A DNA stretch of 64,000 nt from the NCBI RefSeq assembly GCF_001306035.1, contig NZ_LGCM01000047.1:1-64000 (forward strand), written 5' to 3'. Positions within the stretch are counted from its first letter, which is position 1. Each line of letters opens with the position of its first letter. Positions 38,734 through 48,793 of this stretch are shown one piece after another. The notes under the pieces were generated by a model. The model saw only the letters and a list, made by a program, of their open reading frames with translations. It searched no databases and had not been told where the DNA came from. This stretch comes from Levilinea saccharolytica. Lineage in GTDB: Bacteria; Chloroflexota; Anaerolineae; Anaerolineales; Anaerolineaceae. A program made the translations under genes and the position numbers.

Positions 38734-40002
38734 CTAGGGCTGCAAGGCCTTCTGCAGATCGGCGAATTCGTCCATCCAACTGATCCGATTCAAAAATTCC
38801 CGCAGCGATCCGCTCTGCGCGCGCAAGGCCCGCACCGCCGGGCCGACCGGGTCTTCTCCGGCAGCCCCCAGGGGGGTATCCGCATAGGCCCCGTGGAAGG
38901 CAAAATAGGCTTGATTCAGCCGCCGCAGCACGTAGCCGTTGGCATAAAATACCTGCCGCCGCGCTTCCATATACGCCTCAGCCTCATCCACCTTGCCATC
39001 CGCTAACAGGCGGTCCGCCTCCACCCGGGTGATGTGCATCTCCGCGCGAAAATCGAAGGCGGGGGGTTCCGCGGGCGGCTGCTGCGTCTGGGGGGCCGCC
39101 GGGGGGGCGGGTGGCGGCGGCACCAGATCGGGGTAATAGCGCTCCAACACACGCAGGCCAATCTCTTTCCCCGCCAGCGAAGCCGCCGTCTCGTTCATCG
39201 AGCGCAGTTCCGGCGAAGCATCATAGAGCATGCCCAGCGGACGCAGGGTCAAATAATTGTGAGTCCATTCATGCGCCACTGTATCCGTCAGGTACACCAG
39301 GTTGGTGGTCTCCATCACCATCGCGGGGTACACCGCCACCCCGCCGATCTGCACCACCAATGCTGAAACCCCCAGTTCCTGTTCCACGCGCTGCTCCAAC
39401 GCGGTGATCTCATCCAATCCCATGTCGGGCAGCAGAGAAATATTGGCGTCCTGGCGGATGACCTCCCGCGGCGAAACCACCAACGCCAGCGGCAGCTTGG
39501 AAATGCGGTACAGCACCGAAGGCACCGCCTGTTTGCCGTAGGTCAGGCCCATCTCCGCCAGTACCGCGCGGGTTTGAATCTGGAGAATCTCCTCGCTCAA
39601 GGCCCCCAGCCGTGCCTGTTCAGCCTCCCGCGCACGCAGCCTGGCCAGCACAGGCGCGGCGGCGGTCTGTGGGTCGCTCACCGAAGGGTCAGCGAAAATC
39701 CGCGCGCTTTCCGCCCGCAAAGCCTGCACCTCGCGGGTCAGCGCGGCCCAATCCTCCACCACCTGCCGTTGGGTTTTCTCATCCCAATAGCGCGGCGCAC
39801 TCAAGGCCCACTGCTGCCCCTTATCCCACAGGGCTGCCAGCATCCAGCCGGCATAATCAAATTCGACCCCGCGGGTATAAGCGCGCACCTGTTCCAGGCG
39901 TTCTCCGCCCGGCACCGTGCTGCTGACCAGCACCAGGATCGCCAGGATCCCCGCGCCCAAAATCCGCAGCGTCTGCTGAACTTGCTTCCATATTCGCTTC
40001 AT
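38734..40002 (-). CDS. Membrane-anchored putative zinc metallopeptidase, unnamed family
   Basis: About 422 residues with one N-terminal membrane anchor (RILGAGILAILVLVSSTV). A soluble helical domain follows. The zincin motif HEWTH lies at His244, and 23 residues after it comes NETAA with Glu271, the gluzincin third-ligand pattern. A Pro-rich linker and a C-terminal helical part finish the chain. The pattern supports an extracytoplasmic peptidase or an inactive relative. I do not recognise a family. It converges on the FmdB gene with a 9-base gap. Confidence 0.6.
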   Translation of the reverse strand: MKRIWKQVQQTLRILGAGILAILVLVSSTVPGGERLEQVRAYTRGVEFDYAGWMLAALWDKGQQWALSAPRYWDEKTQRQVVEDWAALTREVQALRAESARIFADPSVSDPQTAAAPVLARLRAREAEQARLGALSEEILQIQTRAVLAEMGLTYGKQAVPSVLYRISKLPLALVVSPREVIRQDANISLLPDMGLDEITALEQRVEQELGVSALVVQIGGVAVYPAMVMETTNLVYLTDTVAHEWTHNYLTLRPLGMLYDASPELRSMNETAASLAGKEIGLRVLERYYPDLVPPPPAPPAAPQTQQPPAEPPAFDFRAEMHITRVEADRLLADGKVDEAEAYMEARRQVFYANGYVLRRLNQAYFAFHGAYADTPLGAAGEDPVGPAVRALRAQSGSLREFLNRISWMDEFADLQKALQP

Positions 40003-40233
40003 GAGTATGTACAATCTTTATACTTTCAATCTACTGACAATCATTCTATTTTCATCCACTTAGTGCTATCATTCTTACAGCAGAATCCTATCTGCGGAAT
40101 AGTTTATCATAACGAACGCGAGCCAACGCTCAGGAGCCCACCGTTTTAGAAGGTTTTCCCCGAAAACCTTTGCAAAACGAGAACTCTGACAGAAGCTCAG
40201 ATTCTGATTTTCATTTCTTAAGGATCGTCTCGT

Positions 40234-41637
40234 ATGAATCGTCGCCTCATCTGGATTATCGCTGCTGTGGTTGTGGTCGCAGCCGTCGTCACCGGTGTGA
40301 TCTTGTACCGCCAAAACCAGGCCTCCCAAAACACGGCCTACCAGACCCTCACCATCACGCGCGGCGATCTCACCGCCCTGGTGGGCGCCACCGGAACCGT
40401 GCGCGCTAACCAAACCACCCTGCTTTCCTGGCAGACTACCGGCCGCATTCAATCCCTGGACGTTCAGGTGGGCGATATGGTGAAAAAAGGCGACGTCCTT
40501 GCCCAGCTTGACCCGGCTTCACTGCCGCAGAACATCATCCTGGCCCGCGCTGACCTGATCAACGCCCAGCGCGCCCTGGAAGACCTGCGCAATTCAGACG
40601 TATCCCGCGCTCAGGCCCAACTGGCCCTCACCCAGGCCCAAAAGGCCCTGGAAGACGCCCAGGAAAATCGCACGAACAAGGATTACCAGCGCGCCTCTCA
40701 ATCCACCCTGGATCAGGCCCGTGCCAATTACATCGTGGCCCAGAATCAGATGGAAAAAGCCGAGGAAAATTACAACGTCGTTGCCGACCGCCCCGAAGAT
40801 GACCCCGTGCGCGCCGCTCTGCTCAGCCAGCTAGCCGCCGCTCGCCAATCGCGCGACCGCGCCCTGGCCAACCTCAATTATTTGCTCTCCGCTCCAGACG
40901 AACAGGAACTGGCCGAAGCAGACGCCCGTGTAGAAGTGGCCCGTGCCAATTTAAAAGATGCCGAGCGCAATTGGGAACGGGTGAAAGACGGTCCCAACGC
41001 CCAGGATATCGCCGCGGCTGAAGCCCGTGTGGAAGCCATACAAGCCGCCCTCCAGCTCGACAGCCTCACCGCCCCGTTTTCTGGAACGATCTCCGCCGTC
41101 AATTCCAAACCCGGCGACCAGGTGACCCCCGGCCTAAGCTCCTTCCGCCTGGACGACCTGTCCACCCTGCTGGTGGATGTGGAGATCCCCGAAGTGGATA
41201 TTAACCGCGTTCAGCTCGGTCAGCCTGCTAAGCTCAGCTTTGACGCCATCCAGAACAAAGAATACAACGGAACCATCACCGAAGTGGGCCGCGTGGGCAA
41301 CCCTTCGGCCTCCGGCGTCAACTTCACCGTCACCATCGCCCTCACCGATCCAGATGAAAACGTGCGCCCCGGCATGACCGCCGCCGTCAACATCGTGGTC
41401 AGTCAGCTTAAAAATGTGCTCCTGGTTCCCAACCGGGCTGTGCGCCTGCGCGACGGTCAGCGCGTGGTGTATGTGCTGCGCGGCGCAGAAACCGAACCGC
41501 GGATGGTGGAAATTGAGATCGGTGCCACCTCCGATGTAAACTCAGAAATTATCAGCGGTGACGTGTTGGAAAACGACCGGGTGGTTTTGAACCCGCCCGT
41601 CGAATTCCAGCCCGGCCGGCCGCCCTTCGCCCGCTAA
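40234..41637 (+). CDS. MacA/HlyD-type periplasmic adaptor of an ABC efflux pump
   Basis: The 467-residue protein has one N-terminal membrane segment, a barrel-sandwich lipoyl-like domain split by a long coiled-coil hairpin (residues about 100-260, with repeated AQ..L/EKAE patterns), and a beta-barrel end domain (VEIPEVDINRVQLGQPAKLSFDA). This is the membrane-fusion/adaptor layout of MacA and HlyD. It is first in an adaptor-ATPase-permease operon, likely exporting a peptide or drug. AAGGA precedes the ATG. Confidence 0.9.
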   Translation: MNRRLIWIIAAVVVVAAVVTGVILYRQNQASQNTAYQTLTITRGDLTALVGATGTVRANQTTLLSWQTTGRIQSLDVQVGDMVKKGDVLAQLDPASLPQNIILARADLINAQRALEDLRNSDVSRAQAQLALTQAQKALEDAQENRTNKDYQRASQSTLDQARANYIVAQNQMEKAEENYNVVADRPEDDPVRAALLSQLAAARQSRDRALANLNYLLSAPDEQELAEADARVEVARANLKDAERNWERVKDGPNAQDIAAAEARVEAIQAALQLDSLTAPFSGTISAVNSKPGDQVTPGLSSFRLDDLSTLLVDVEIPEVDINRVQLGQPAKLSFDAIQNKEYNGTITEVGRVGNPSASGVNFTVTIALTDPDENVRPGMTAAVNIVVSQLKNVLLVPNRAVRLRDGQRVVYVLRGAETEPRMVEIEIGATSDVNSEIISGDVLENDRVVLNPPVEFQPGRPPFAR

Positions 41638-41646
41638 GAGGCTTGC

Positions 41647-42341
<695 letters not shown>

Positions 42342-42345
<4 letters not shown>

Positions 42346-43568
42346 ACTTCTGGCAAGCCATCCTCGAGGCGCTGGAAAGTGTCACCGCCAACAAAATGCG
42401 CTCCGGGCTTACCATCCTGGGCATTGTCATCGGCGTGGCCGCCGTCATCGCCATGTTGGCGGTGGGCGACGGCGCCCAGGCCAGCATCACCGGCTCCATC
42501 AGCGGCATCGGATCCAACTTGTTGTTCGTCTTCCCCGGCAACCGTCAGGAAGAAGTCCGCTCCGTAGAGCCGCTCACCCTGTCCGATGCACAGGCCCTGG
42601 CGGATGTCTTTCAGGCTCCCGCCGTGCAGGATATCGCCCCCGTCATCGCCGATAATTTGGAAGTCTCGTACGGCGGCGAGCGCCGCCGCGTATCCATCAA
42701 CGGCGTCACCCCTTCCTATCAGCCGGTGCGCAGTTACGACCTGCTGGAAGGCGAGTTCATCAGCGAGGATCAAATCCTCGGCAAAGCCTCCGTGGCCCTC
42801 ATCGGCGTGGATGTGGCCGACCGCTTTTTCCAGCGCCGCGAGGCCATTGTGGGCGAAACCCTGCGCATCGAAGGCCAGCCCTTCCGCATCATCGGCGTCT
42901 TAGCTCCCAAAGGCGGCGGCTCTTTTGGCAGCCAGGATGATGTCGTCCTCATCCCCTACACCACCGCCGAAAGCCGCCTCATCCGCCGCAGCCGCGATCA
43001 AGTGGATGTCATCTACATTCAATCGGTGGACGCCGACTCCGTCACAGATGCTGCCGATCAGGTCACGCAAATTCTGCGCGCCCGCCACCGCATCACCATC
43101 GGACCCAACGACTTCACCGTTTTCAGCCAACAGGATTTCGTGGAAACCGCGCGCACCATCACCGGCGTGTTCACCATCTTCCTGGGGGGCATCGCCGCCA
43201 TCTCCCTCCTGGTGGGCGGCATCGGCATCATGAATATCATGCTTGTCTCCGTCACCGAACGCACCCGCGAAATCGGCCTGCGTAAAGCCCTGGGCGCGCG
43301 CCGGGTGGATATCCTCATCCAGTTCCTGACCGAATCCTCTCTTCTGTCTCTGTTTGGCGGCATCCTCGGCATCGGCCTGGGTTGGCTCATCGCCTACATC
43401 GTCGGTCTGATTGCCCAGGCCAACGACACCCCCTTCACGCCCATCGTCGGCCTGCAAGCCATCCTCATGGCCACCCTGTTCTCCACGGCCGTAGGCCTCT
43501 TCTTTGGCATCTACCCCGCCAACCGTGCCGCCGGATTGGAGCCTGTGGAAGCTCTGCGCCACGAATAG
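42342..43568 (+). CDS. MacB-type ABC transporter permease
   Basis: The 408-residue protein has the MacB periplasmic-core domain after one N-terminal helix (residues about 15-270) and three C-terminal helices with the FtsX-like motif ([28 protein letters not shown]). It works with the ATPase and adaptor encoded upstream as a mechanotransmission-type exporter. Confidence 0.92.
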
Positions 43569-43620
43569 CCGCCGCCCGGGGCTTGCCGTACTCTCCTCAT
43601 AAATTCCTGTGGATCAGCAC

Positions 43621-43648
43621 TTGACCAACGGAACAAATGTACTATAAT
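43621..43648 (+). promoter_or_regulatory. recA promoter with LexA-like box
   Basis: TTGACC (43621-43626), 16 bases, TATAAT (43643-43648). GAACAAATGTAC (43631-43642) in the spacer differs from GAAC-N4-GTTC at one position, and it sits in the same place as the box at 31579-31592. Confidence 0.65.
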
Positions 43649-43711
43649 TGAATTGATTATACCCGCGCTTGTTGTGGGCTGCCGCCCTCTTGGTTCATTA
43701 AGGAGAGTATC

Positions 43712-44809
43712 ATGGCTCGTAAATCTTCTGCATCCGCCGCCCAACCCCTTCCTAACGATTCCGGTTCCGGTATGGATGAAGCTCGCCGGGCAATGCTGGA
43801 CCGCGCCCTGGGCGAAATTGTCAAACGTTACGGCGACGGCGCCATCATGCGCATGACCGACCACCACCTGCATGTCGAAGCCATCCCCACCGGTTCTCTT
43901 TCGCTGGATCTGGCCCTGGGCGTCGGCGGCATCCCCCGCGCCCGCATCACCGAAATCTACGGGCCTGAGTCCTCCGGTAAAACCACCCTGTGTCTGCACA
44001 TTGTGGCCGAAGCCCAAAAAATGGGCGGAACAGCCGCCTTTGTGGACATGGAACACGCCCTCGACCCCGCCTATGCCGCCCGCCTGGGCGTGAATCTGGA
44101 TAACTTGCTGGTTTCACAGCCGGACACCGGCGAACAGGCCCTGGAGATCACCGAAACCCTGGTGCGCTCCGGCGCGGTAGATGTGGTCATCATCGACTCG
44201 GTGGCTGCCCTCGTGCCCCGCTCGGAAATCGAAGGCGATATGGGCGACGCCACCATGGGTATGCAGGCCCGCCTCATGTCGCAGGCCCTGCGCAAACTCT
44301 CCGGCGCCATCAACCAGACCAAAACCTCGGTCATCTTCACCAACCAGCTGCGCCAAAAAATTGGCGTGATGTTCGGCAACCCCGAAACCACCCCCGGCGG
44401 CCTGGCGCTGAAATTCTACGCCTCCGTGCGCCTGGATGTGCGCCGTATCCAATCCATCAAGATGGGCGCAGAGGTCATCGGCAACCGCGTGCGCGTGCGC
44501 GTGGTTAAGAATAAGGTCGCTCCGCCCTTCCGCACCGCTGAATTTGACATCATGTACAACGAAGGCGTCTCCAAAGTTGGCGACATCATTGATCTGGCCA
44601 CCCAGCTCGATATCGTTATCAAACGCGGCGCTTTCTATTCCTACGGCGATATCCGCCTGGGCCAGGGCCGCGAGAACGCCAAAGAATACCTGCGCCAGAA
44701 CACCGAGCTGTCCAACGAAATTGAACTGGCCATCCGCCAGCAGTCCCTCTCCGGCGAAATCCCCCTGGTGCTCAGCGGCGGTGAGGAAGAAGACCTCGGC
44801 GACGAATAA
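43712..44809 (+). CDS. recA: Recombinase A
   Basis: The 365-residue protein has the RecA ATPase core with Walker A ([10 protein letters not shown]), the MAW-like block and the DNA-binding loops around [37 protein letters not shown]. It promotes strand exchange and LexA self-cleavage. AAGGAGAG precedes the ATG, and the promoter carries a LexA-like site. Confidence 0.97.
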   Translation: MARKSSASAAQPLPNDSGSGMDEARRAMLDRALGEIVKRYGDGAIMRMTDHHLHVEAIPTGSLSLDLALGVGGIPRARITEIYGPESSGKTTLCLHIVAEAQKMGGTAAFVDMEHALDPAYAARLGVNLDNLLVSQPDTGEQALEITETLVRSGAVDVVIIDSVAALVPRSEIEGDMGDATMGMQARLMSQALRKLSGAINQTKTSVIFTNQLRQKIGVMFGNPETTPGGLALKFYASVRLDVRRIQSIKMGAEVIGNRVRVRVVKNKVAPPFRTAEFDIMYNEGVSKVGDIIDLATQLDIVIKRGAFYSYGDIRLGQGRENAKEYLRQNTELSNEIELAIRQQSLSGEIPLVLSGGEEEDLGDE

Positions 44810-44829
44810 CCCTCTGGCATAAACCTTGC

Positions 44830-44835
44830 TATAAT
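44830..44835 (+). promoter_or_regulatory. Extended -10 promoter, predicted leaderless start
   Basis: TGC-TATAAT (extended -10) lies seven bases before the lipoprotein ATG at 44843. No -35 is needed with the TGn extension. Transcription should start at or within a base or two of the ATG. Confidence 0.6.
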
Positions 44836-44842
44836 ACGCGGT

Positions 44843-45373
44843 ATGAGGAATCACTCTGCCGCGTATTTGATTCTCGTGACCTTGCTGTGCCTGACGGCTC
44901 TGGCAGGCTGTGTCAAACCCACCCTGCCCGCCGACCCCGAGGCTACCCAGCCGCCCTACCGTCCGCCCACGCTGCTGCCTTCTGCCGCCCCGCCCACCGC
45001 CACCCCCAACGCGCCCACGGCCGCCTCCCCCGCCAACTGCAGCGATGTGCTGGCCTTCCGCTCCGACCTCACCATCCCCGACGGCACGGTGGTGGCCCCC
45101 GGCTCGACCATGGACAAGCGCTGGGAAATTGAAAACACCGGCACCTGCAACTGGAATGAGAATTACACCCTGCGTCTCATCGCTGGCCCCGCCCTCGGCT
45201 CTGCTGAGCAGCAGCCCCTCTTTCCAGCTCGGGCGGGTTCCCGTGCCGAAATCCGCATCCTTTTTACCGCCCCCGATGAAACCGGCCCCTACCGCTCTGC
45301 CTGGCAGGCGCATAACCCGGCCGGAACCCCCTTTGGCGACCCCATTTACATAGACATTCTCGTCCAGCCGTGA
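44843..45373 (+). CDS. Lipoprotein with an NBR1-type Ig-like domain
   Basis: The 176-residue protein begins with a lipobox (LTALAGCVK), a Pro/Thr-rich linker, and then an Ig-like domain of the kind first named next to BRCA1 (NBR1): DGTVVAPGSTMDKRWEIENT and TCNWNENYTLRL, ending TAPDETGPYRSAWQA. The domain is common on Chloroflexota surface proteins. It would be displayed outside the cell; the ligand is unknown. Its stop overlaps the next start. Confidence 0.85.
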   Translation: MRNHSAAYLILVTLLCLTALAGCVKPTLPADPEATQPPYRPPTLLPSAAPPTATPNAPTAASPANCSDVLAFRSDLTIPDGTVVAPGSTMDKRWEIENTGTCNWNENYTLRLIAGPALGSAEQQPLFPARAGSRAEIRILFTAPDETGPYRSAWQAHNPAGTPFGDPIYIDILVQP

Positions 45374-46302
45374 AATCTTCTGCGCCCGCAGCCTTCCCAG
45401 GGGCTGTTTTGATCTTGCTCTTACTCGTCCTCTGCCTGGCAGCCGTGCTGGGTCTGGCGGCGGTGTATGCTGCGGGCGGCCTGCCCCTGGCCTTGCCGGT
45501 GATCTCCCCCCTGCCGTCGGTTGCCGCTCTCCCCTCAGCTACGCGTACCCCTTTTCAGCCCGATCTGCGCACGCACACGCCCTTCCCCAGCCGCACCGCC
45601 ACCCCCACCGAAACGCCCACCCCCAGCCATTCGCCCAGCCCCACCCCCACTGAAACGCCCACCGCCACCCCCACGGCGTCTTTCACCCCCAGTCCTCTGC
45701 CGCCCACCGCCACCCCCACGCTGCCCCCACCGCCAGAGAGCGCCTCGGTGGGCAGCATCATCGGCTATGCCCAATCCTACACGCTGGACTGCGAAGCCCG
45801 CTCGGCAGCCGATTTGGCCGCCTTCTTCGGCCTGCAATTCAACCACATGAGCTTTCAGAACAGCCTGCCGCAGAGCGATAACCCCGAAACCGGTTTCGTT
45901 GGCCCCTATTGGGGCGCGCAGGGCCGTCTGCCGCCCGAACCCTACGGCGTGCACGCCAAACCCGTTGCCCGTCTGCTGCGCGAATTTGGCCTGAATGCCC
46001 GCGCCCAAACGGGCCTCGACTATACCCGTTTACAGCAGGAAATCGCCGCCGGGCGGCCGGTGATGGTGTGGGTCATCAACCACACCCTCAACGGCTCGGC
46101 CGTTTCCTACACGGCTTCGGATGGTGAAACGGTGCTCGTTGCCCCCTTTGAGCATACCGTCTTGGTCATCGCCTACACGCCCGATTCCGTCACTTTGCTG
46201 GACGGCGAGATGATCTACACCCGCTCGGTGGACCAGTTCTTGTCCTCCTGGAGCGTGTTGGGCTACCAGGCCGTGCTCGTCCGCGAGCCGCCGCTGCGTT
46301 AG
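45370..46302 (+). CDS. Secreted C39-like peptidase with a Pro/Thr linker
   Basis: The 310-residue protein starts at GTG inside the previous stop codon, has one N-terminal membrane segment, then a linker rich in TPT/SPTP repeats, then a Peptidase_C39_2-like domain. The Cys in YTLDCEARSAADLAAFFG and the His in FEHTVLVIAY fit the papain-fold catalytic pair. Family members cleave peptides or bind cell-wall material. It is cotranscribed with the Ig-like lipoprotein, probably as a surface pair. Confidence 0.78.
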   Translation: MKSSAPAAFPGAVLILLLLVLCLAAVLGLAAVYAAGGLPLALPVISPLPSVAALPSATRTPFQPDLRTHTPFPSRTATPTETPTPSHSPSPTPTETPTATPTASFTPSPLPPTATPTLPPPPESASVGSIIGYAQSYTLDCEARSAADLAAFFGLQFNHMSFQNSLPQSDNPETGFVGPYWGAQGRLPPEPYGVHAKPVARLLREFGLNARAQTGLDYTRLQQEIAAGRPVMVWVINHTLNGSAVSYTASDGETVLVAPFEHTVLVIAYTPDSVTLLDGEMIYTRSVDQFLSSWSVLGYQAVLVREPPLR

Positions 46303-47282
46303 CCGCGCAAATACAGCAGGTACATCCCCCCAAAATACAAAAGGATCAGCGCCAGCGCATCCAGCTCAATCACCCACAGCTTTTTCTCCAACTTGGCCAA
46401 ATTGCCCACTACGCCGATGCCGGTCATCAGCAGGCCTAGCATGGCCACCAGCAGGAAGGATGGGTCAATGGCCGCCAGAAAACGCCCTTGCGTAAAGAAC
46501 ATATCGGTCAACCCAACGGCGAACATATTGAACATATTGCTGCCAAACAAGTTGCCGATGGCCATGTCGGTGGCGCCAATCTTTGCCGCCGCCAGAGTGG
46601 TCACCAATTCCGGCAGAGAAGTCACCAACGCCACCAGGGTGGTGCCGATAAAGGTGGTCCCCAGGCCGGTCAGCACTGCAATTTCATTGGCACTTTCCAC
46701 CATGATGGGCGTTACCACCACCAGAGCGGCCGCCGCCAGCCCAAAACCAATCAAACCTGCGCGCAGGCTGGGCAGTTTCCCATCCACCGGCAGGTCCTCT
46801 TCCTGAGTTTGGGGGGCAGGGGCGGCGTTTCCCTGAATGATGCGCACCGCTACCACATAAAACCCTAAAATCAACAGGCTGTCCACCCCCACCCATCCGA
46901 TGGAGAGGTCCAGATTGGCCAGCATGAAGAAGGCCACCATGCCGATCATCACCATCGCCAGGCTGCCCGTCAGGGCGTGTTTTAGCAGCGCCTTGCGCAG
47001 GATACGCTGGTTATGGTTAGCCATATCCAAAACCGCCAGTAAGAACATGTTAAAGGTGTTGCTGCCCAGTAAATTGCCTGCCGCCAGGTTGGGCGTATTT
47101 TGCTGCAGCGAGCTAATGGAAGTCAGCACCTCTGGCAGTGAGGTCGCCCCCGCCAGCAGCAGCACGCCGATGAACATCCCGCTCAGGCGCGTACGAATGG
47201 CGATCACATCGCCGTATTTGGCCAGTTGGTTGGCAGCCAGCACAATTAAGGCCGCTGTCACGATGAATTTAATCCATACCAT
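46299..47282 (-). CDS. Sodium/calcium exchanger-family membrane protein (CaCA)
   Basis: The protein of about 327 residues has ten membrane helices in two inverted halves, with the alpha-repeat motifs GATSLPE/GNLLGSN in the first half and TLVALVTSLPE/GNLFGSN in the second. It exchanges cations (Ca2+ for Na+ or H+) across the membrane. The ATG at 47282 with GAGG six bases upstream is preferred over TTG at 47288. Its start lies inside the 3' end of a PII-like gene, an arrangement that suggests coupled expression and regulation. Confidence 0.85.
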   Translation of the reverse strand: MVWIKFIVTAALIVLAANQLAKYGDVIAIRTRLSGMFIGVLLLAGATSLPEVLTSISSLQQNTPNLAAGNLLGSNTFNMFLLAVLDMANHNQRILRKALLKHALTGSLAMVMIGMVAFFMLANLDLSIGWVGVDSLLILGFYVVAVRIIQGNAAPAPQTQEEDLPVDGKLPSLRAGLIGFGLAAAALVVVTPIMVESANEIAVLTGLGTTFIGTTLVALVTSLPELVTTLAAAKIGATDMAIGNLFGSNMFNMFAVGLTDMFFTQGRFLAAIDPSFLLVAMLGLLMTGIGVVGNLAKLEKKLWVIELDALALILLYFGGMYLLYLRG

Positions 47283-47616
47283 GCTCAACCTCGCCTGATG
47301 GGATACCCTTCGAGAATGTGATCGGCCAGGCCATCAGGACACCGGTGTTGGGGCCGTTCAAATCGCCCACAATGCTTTCCACCGCCGCCAAACAGGCTTT
47401 GACCATACCCTCATTCTGGACCGCCACAAATAAAGTGATATTCCCTTGTTCCACCAGACTCTCAGCATAGGCGTAGCGCATGGGGATATGTTTGCGCCGA
47501 CGGTGCAGCCCGGTGCTTTCCACAATCGTCGCACCCGTCACACCCTGCTCTGCCCAGGCCTCTAAGACCGCATCCAGTTGATGCGGGTCATCTAAAACAA
47601 GCATTACCATAAACAT
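47269..47616 (-). CDS. PII-like signalling protein next to a cation exchanger
   Basis: The 115-residue protein shows the ferredoxin-like fold pattern of the PII superfamily (a beta-alpha-beta repeat starting MVMLVLDDPHQLDAVLEAWAEQGVTGATIVES). No uridylylated Tyr of the classical T-loop is evident, so it belongs with the divergent PII-like proteins that bind nucleotides and modulate neighbouring transporters. It overlaps the exchanger gene, which is its likely target. GGAGGG precedes the ATG. Confidence 0.65.
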   Translation of the reverse strand: MFMVMLVLDDPHQLDAVLEAWAEQGVTGATIVESTGLHRRRKHIPMRYAYAESLVEQGNITLFVAVQNEGMVKACLAAVESIVGDLNGPNTGVLMAWPITFSKGIPSGEVEHGMD

Positions 47617-47661
47617 CGTTTCACCCTCCGTGTCGGTCTAGCCCTAATTTCAAGCCCAATT

Positions 47662-48774
47662 TTACCCCCCTTCCAGGATTCCTTCGTTGACATAAGCCGT
47701 CAATTCGCCCACACTCAGGTTATCAATCCCCAATTTATCAATCGTGCGCCCACGCCGCCAGTAATCGGTGCGGTGGATGATGGACGATACGCGGATGATG
47801 GAGTCCATCCCGCGCACCGACACGCCGTAGCGCTGACCCAACGAAGCGATGGGCACCAGGCTCATGGGCACATCTTCAAAGATGTAGCGGTGGTTCAACG
47901 TGGGCGGGGCTTTGATGCCGTAATAGCCCGGCTGATTGTGGACAGCCTCGTGCAGATCCTCGCCGGTGGCATCGTAGGCCAGTTTCAGCCATTCCAAAGC
48001 CGTGCGTGCGCGGATCCCCAGCGAAGAAGCCACCGTCACCCGCTCGCGGTCCAGAGCCTCCAGCACGCGCGCCACCGAAGGAGTGACCCCGTCAATATAG
48101 AACTGATAATCCCCGTGAGTGGCCTCAATCCAGCCGGAGTTCAAAATCGTCAGCGCCGGATGGAAGATCGCGCCCATATTGTTCAGCCCGGTCTGCAGGA
48201 CGTTGCCGCCGTCGATGTACTGCGGGTAAGCCTCGTGAATACGGTCTAAGACCATACGGGTGCGGTTGGCGGGCAGCGCCGCCAGGGGCACCGCCTCTTT
48301 GATGCGGAAGATGCGCGCCTGGGCGGGGCCGTCAGAGCGTGAGGCATAGATGAAGGTCTCCGCCTCGGCAATGGTCACATCTGCCGAACAGTTATTTTCG
48401 CGCAGGATCTTAGCGAATTCAATCGCCCCGCAGGTGCGCCCCGGGTGCAGCACCACAATCTGCCCGTCGCGCAGGTGCGGCGCGCATGAGCGGGCGATAT
48501 CGGCATGGGCTGAAGACGGCACCACCACCATGATCATTTCGGCTTTTTCCAAAGCCTCGGCCATGTTGGAAGTCACACCCGCCAAACGGCAAAAACCGCG
48601 GATGCCTGCTTCCGTACTTTCTAGATCAAGACCGCTCAATTCTCGAATCGCGTAGATATGATCCGCCGTGCGGTTATACAATGTGGTTGGAAAGCCCATC
48701 AAAGCCAAATGAGCAGCCATAGCCTTGCCGCCGTGTCCAGCCCCGATGACTGTATAGTGAGTTTTCTGTGTCAT
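47662..48774 (-). CDS. Opine/octopine dehydrogenase-family NAD(P)-dependent oxidoreductase
   Basis: The 370-residue protein has an N-terminal Rossmann motif (VIGAGHGGKAMAAHLALMG) and a C-terminal domain matching the octopine/nopaline dehydrogenase family, which joins amino acids to keto acids or splits opines with NAD(P). The conserved His in this family's GHTD-like site is replaced or shifted here; I see N-x-x-x-F-H-P (NNMGAIFHPALTILN), the usual signature. It follows the B12-binding gene by 19 bases and shares its leader, so the pair may act in one amino-acid pathway. Confidence 0.8.
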   Translation of the reverse strand: MTQKTHYTVIGAGHGGKAMAAHLALMGFPTTLYNRTADHIYAIRELSGLDLESTEAGIRGFCRLAGVTSNMAEALEKAEMIMVVVPSSAHADIARSCAPHLRDGQIVVLHPGRTCGAIEFAKILRENNCSADVTIAEAETFIYASRSDGPAQARIFRIKEAVPLAALPANRTRMVLDRIHEAYPQYIDGGNVLQTGLNNMGAIFHPALTILNSGWIEATHGDYQFYIDGVTPSVARVLEALDRERVTVASSLGIRARTALEWLKLAYDATGEDLHEAVHNQPGYYGIKAPPTLNHRYIFEDVPMSLVPIASLGQRYGVSVRGMDSIIRVSSIIHRTDYWRRGRTIDKLGIDNLSVGELTAYVNEGILEGG

Positions 48775-48793
48775 GTCCTTGCTCCTTCCATCC

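Noticed and set aside
40015-40233. Promoters in the AT-rich divergent gap between the zincin and efflux genes
   Set aside because: An extended -10 (TGCTATCAT, plus strand) is possible, but no element pair is convincing enough to list.
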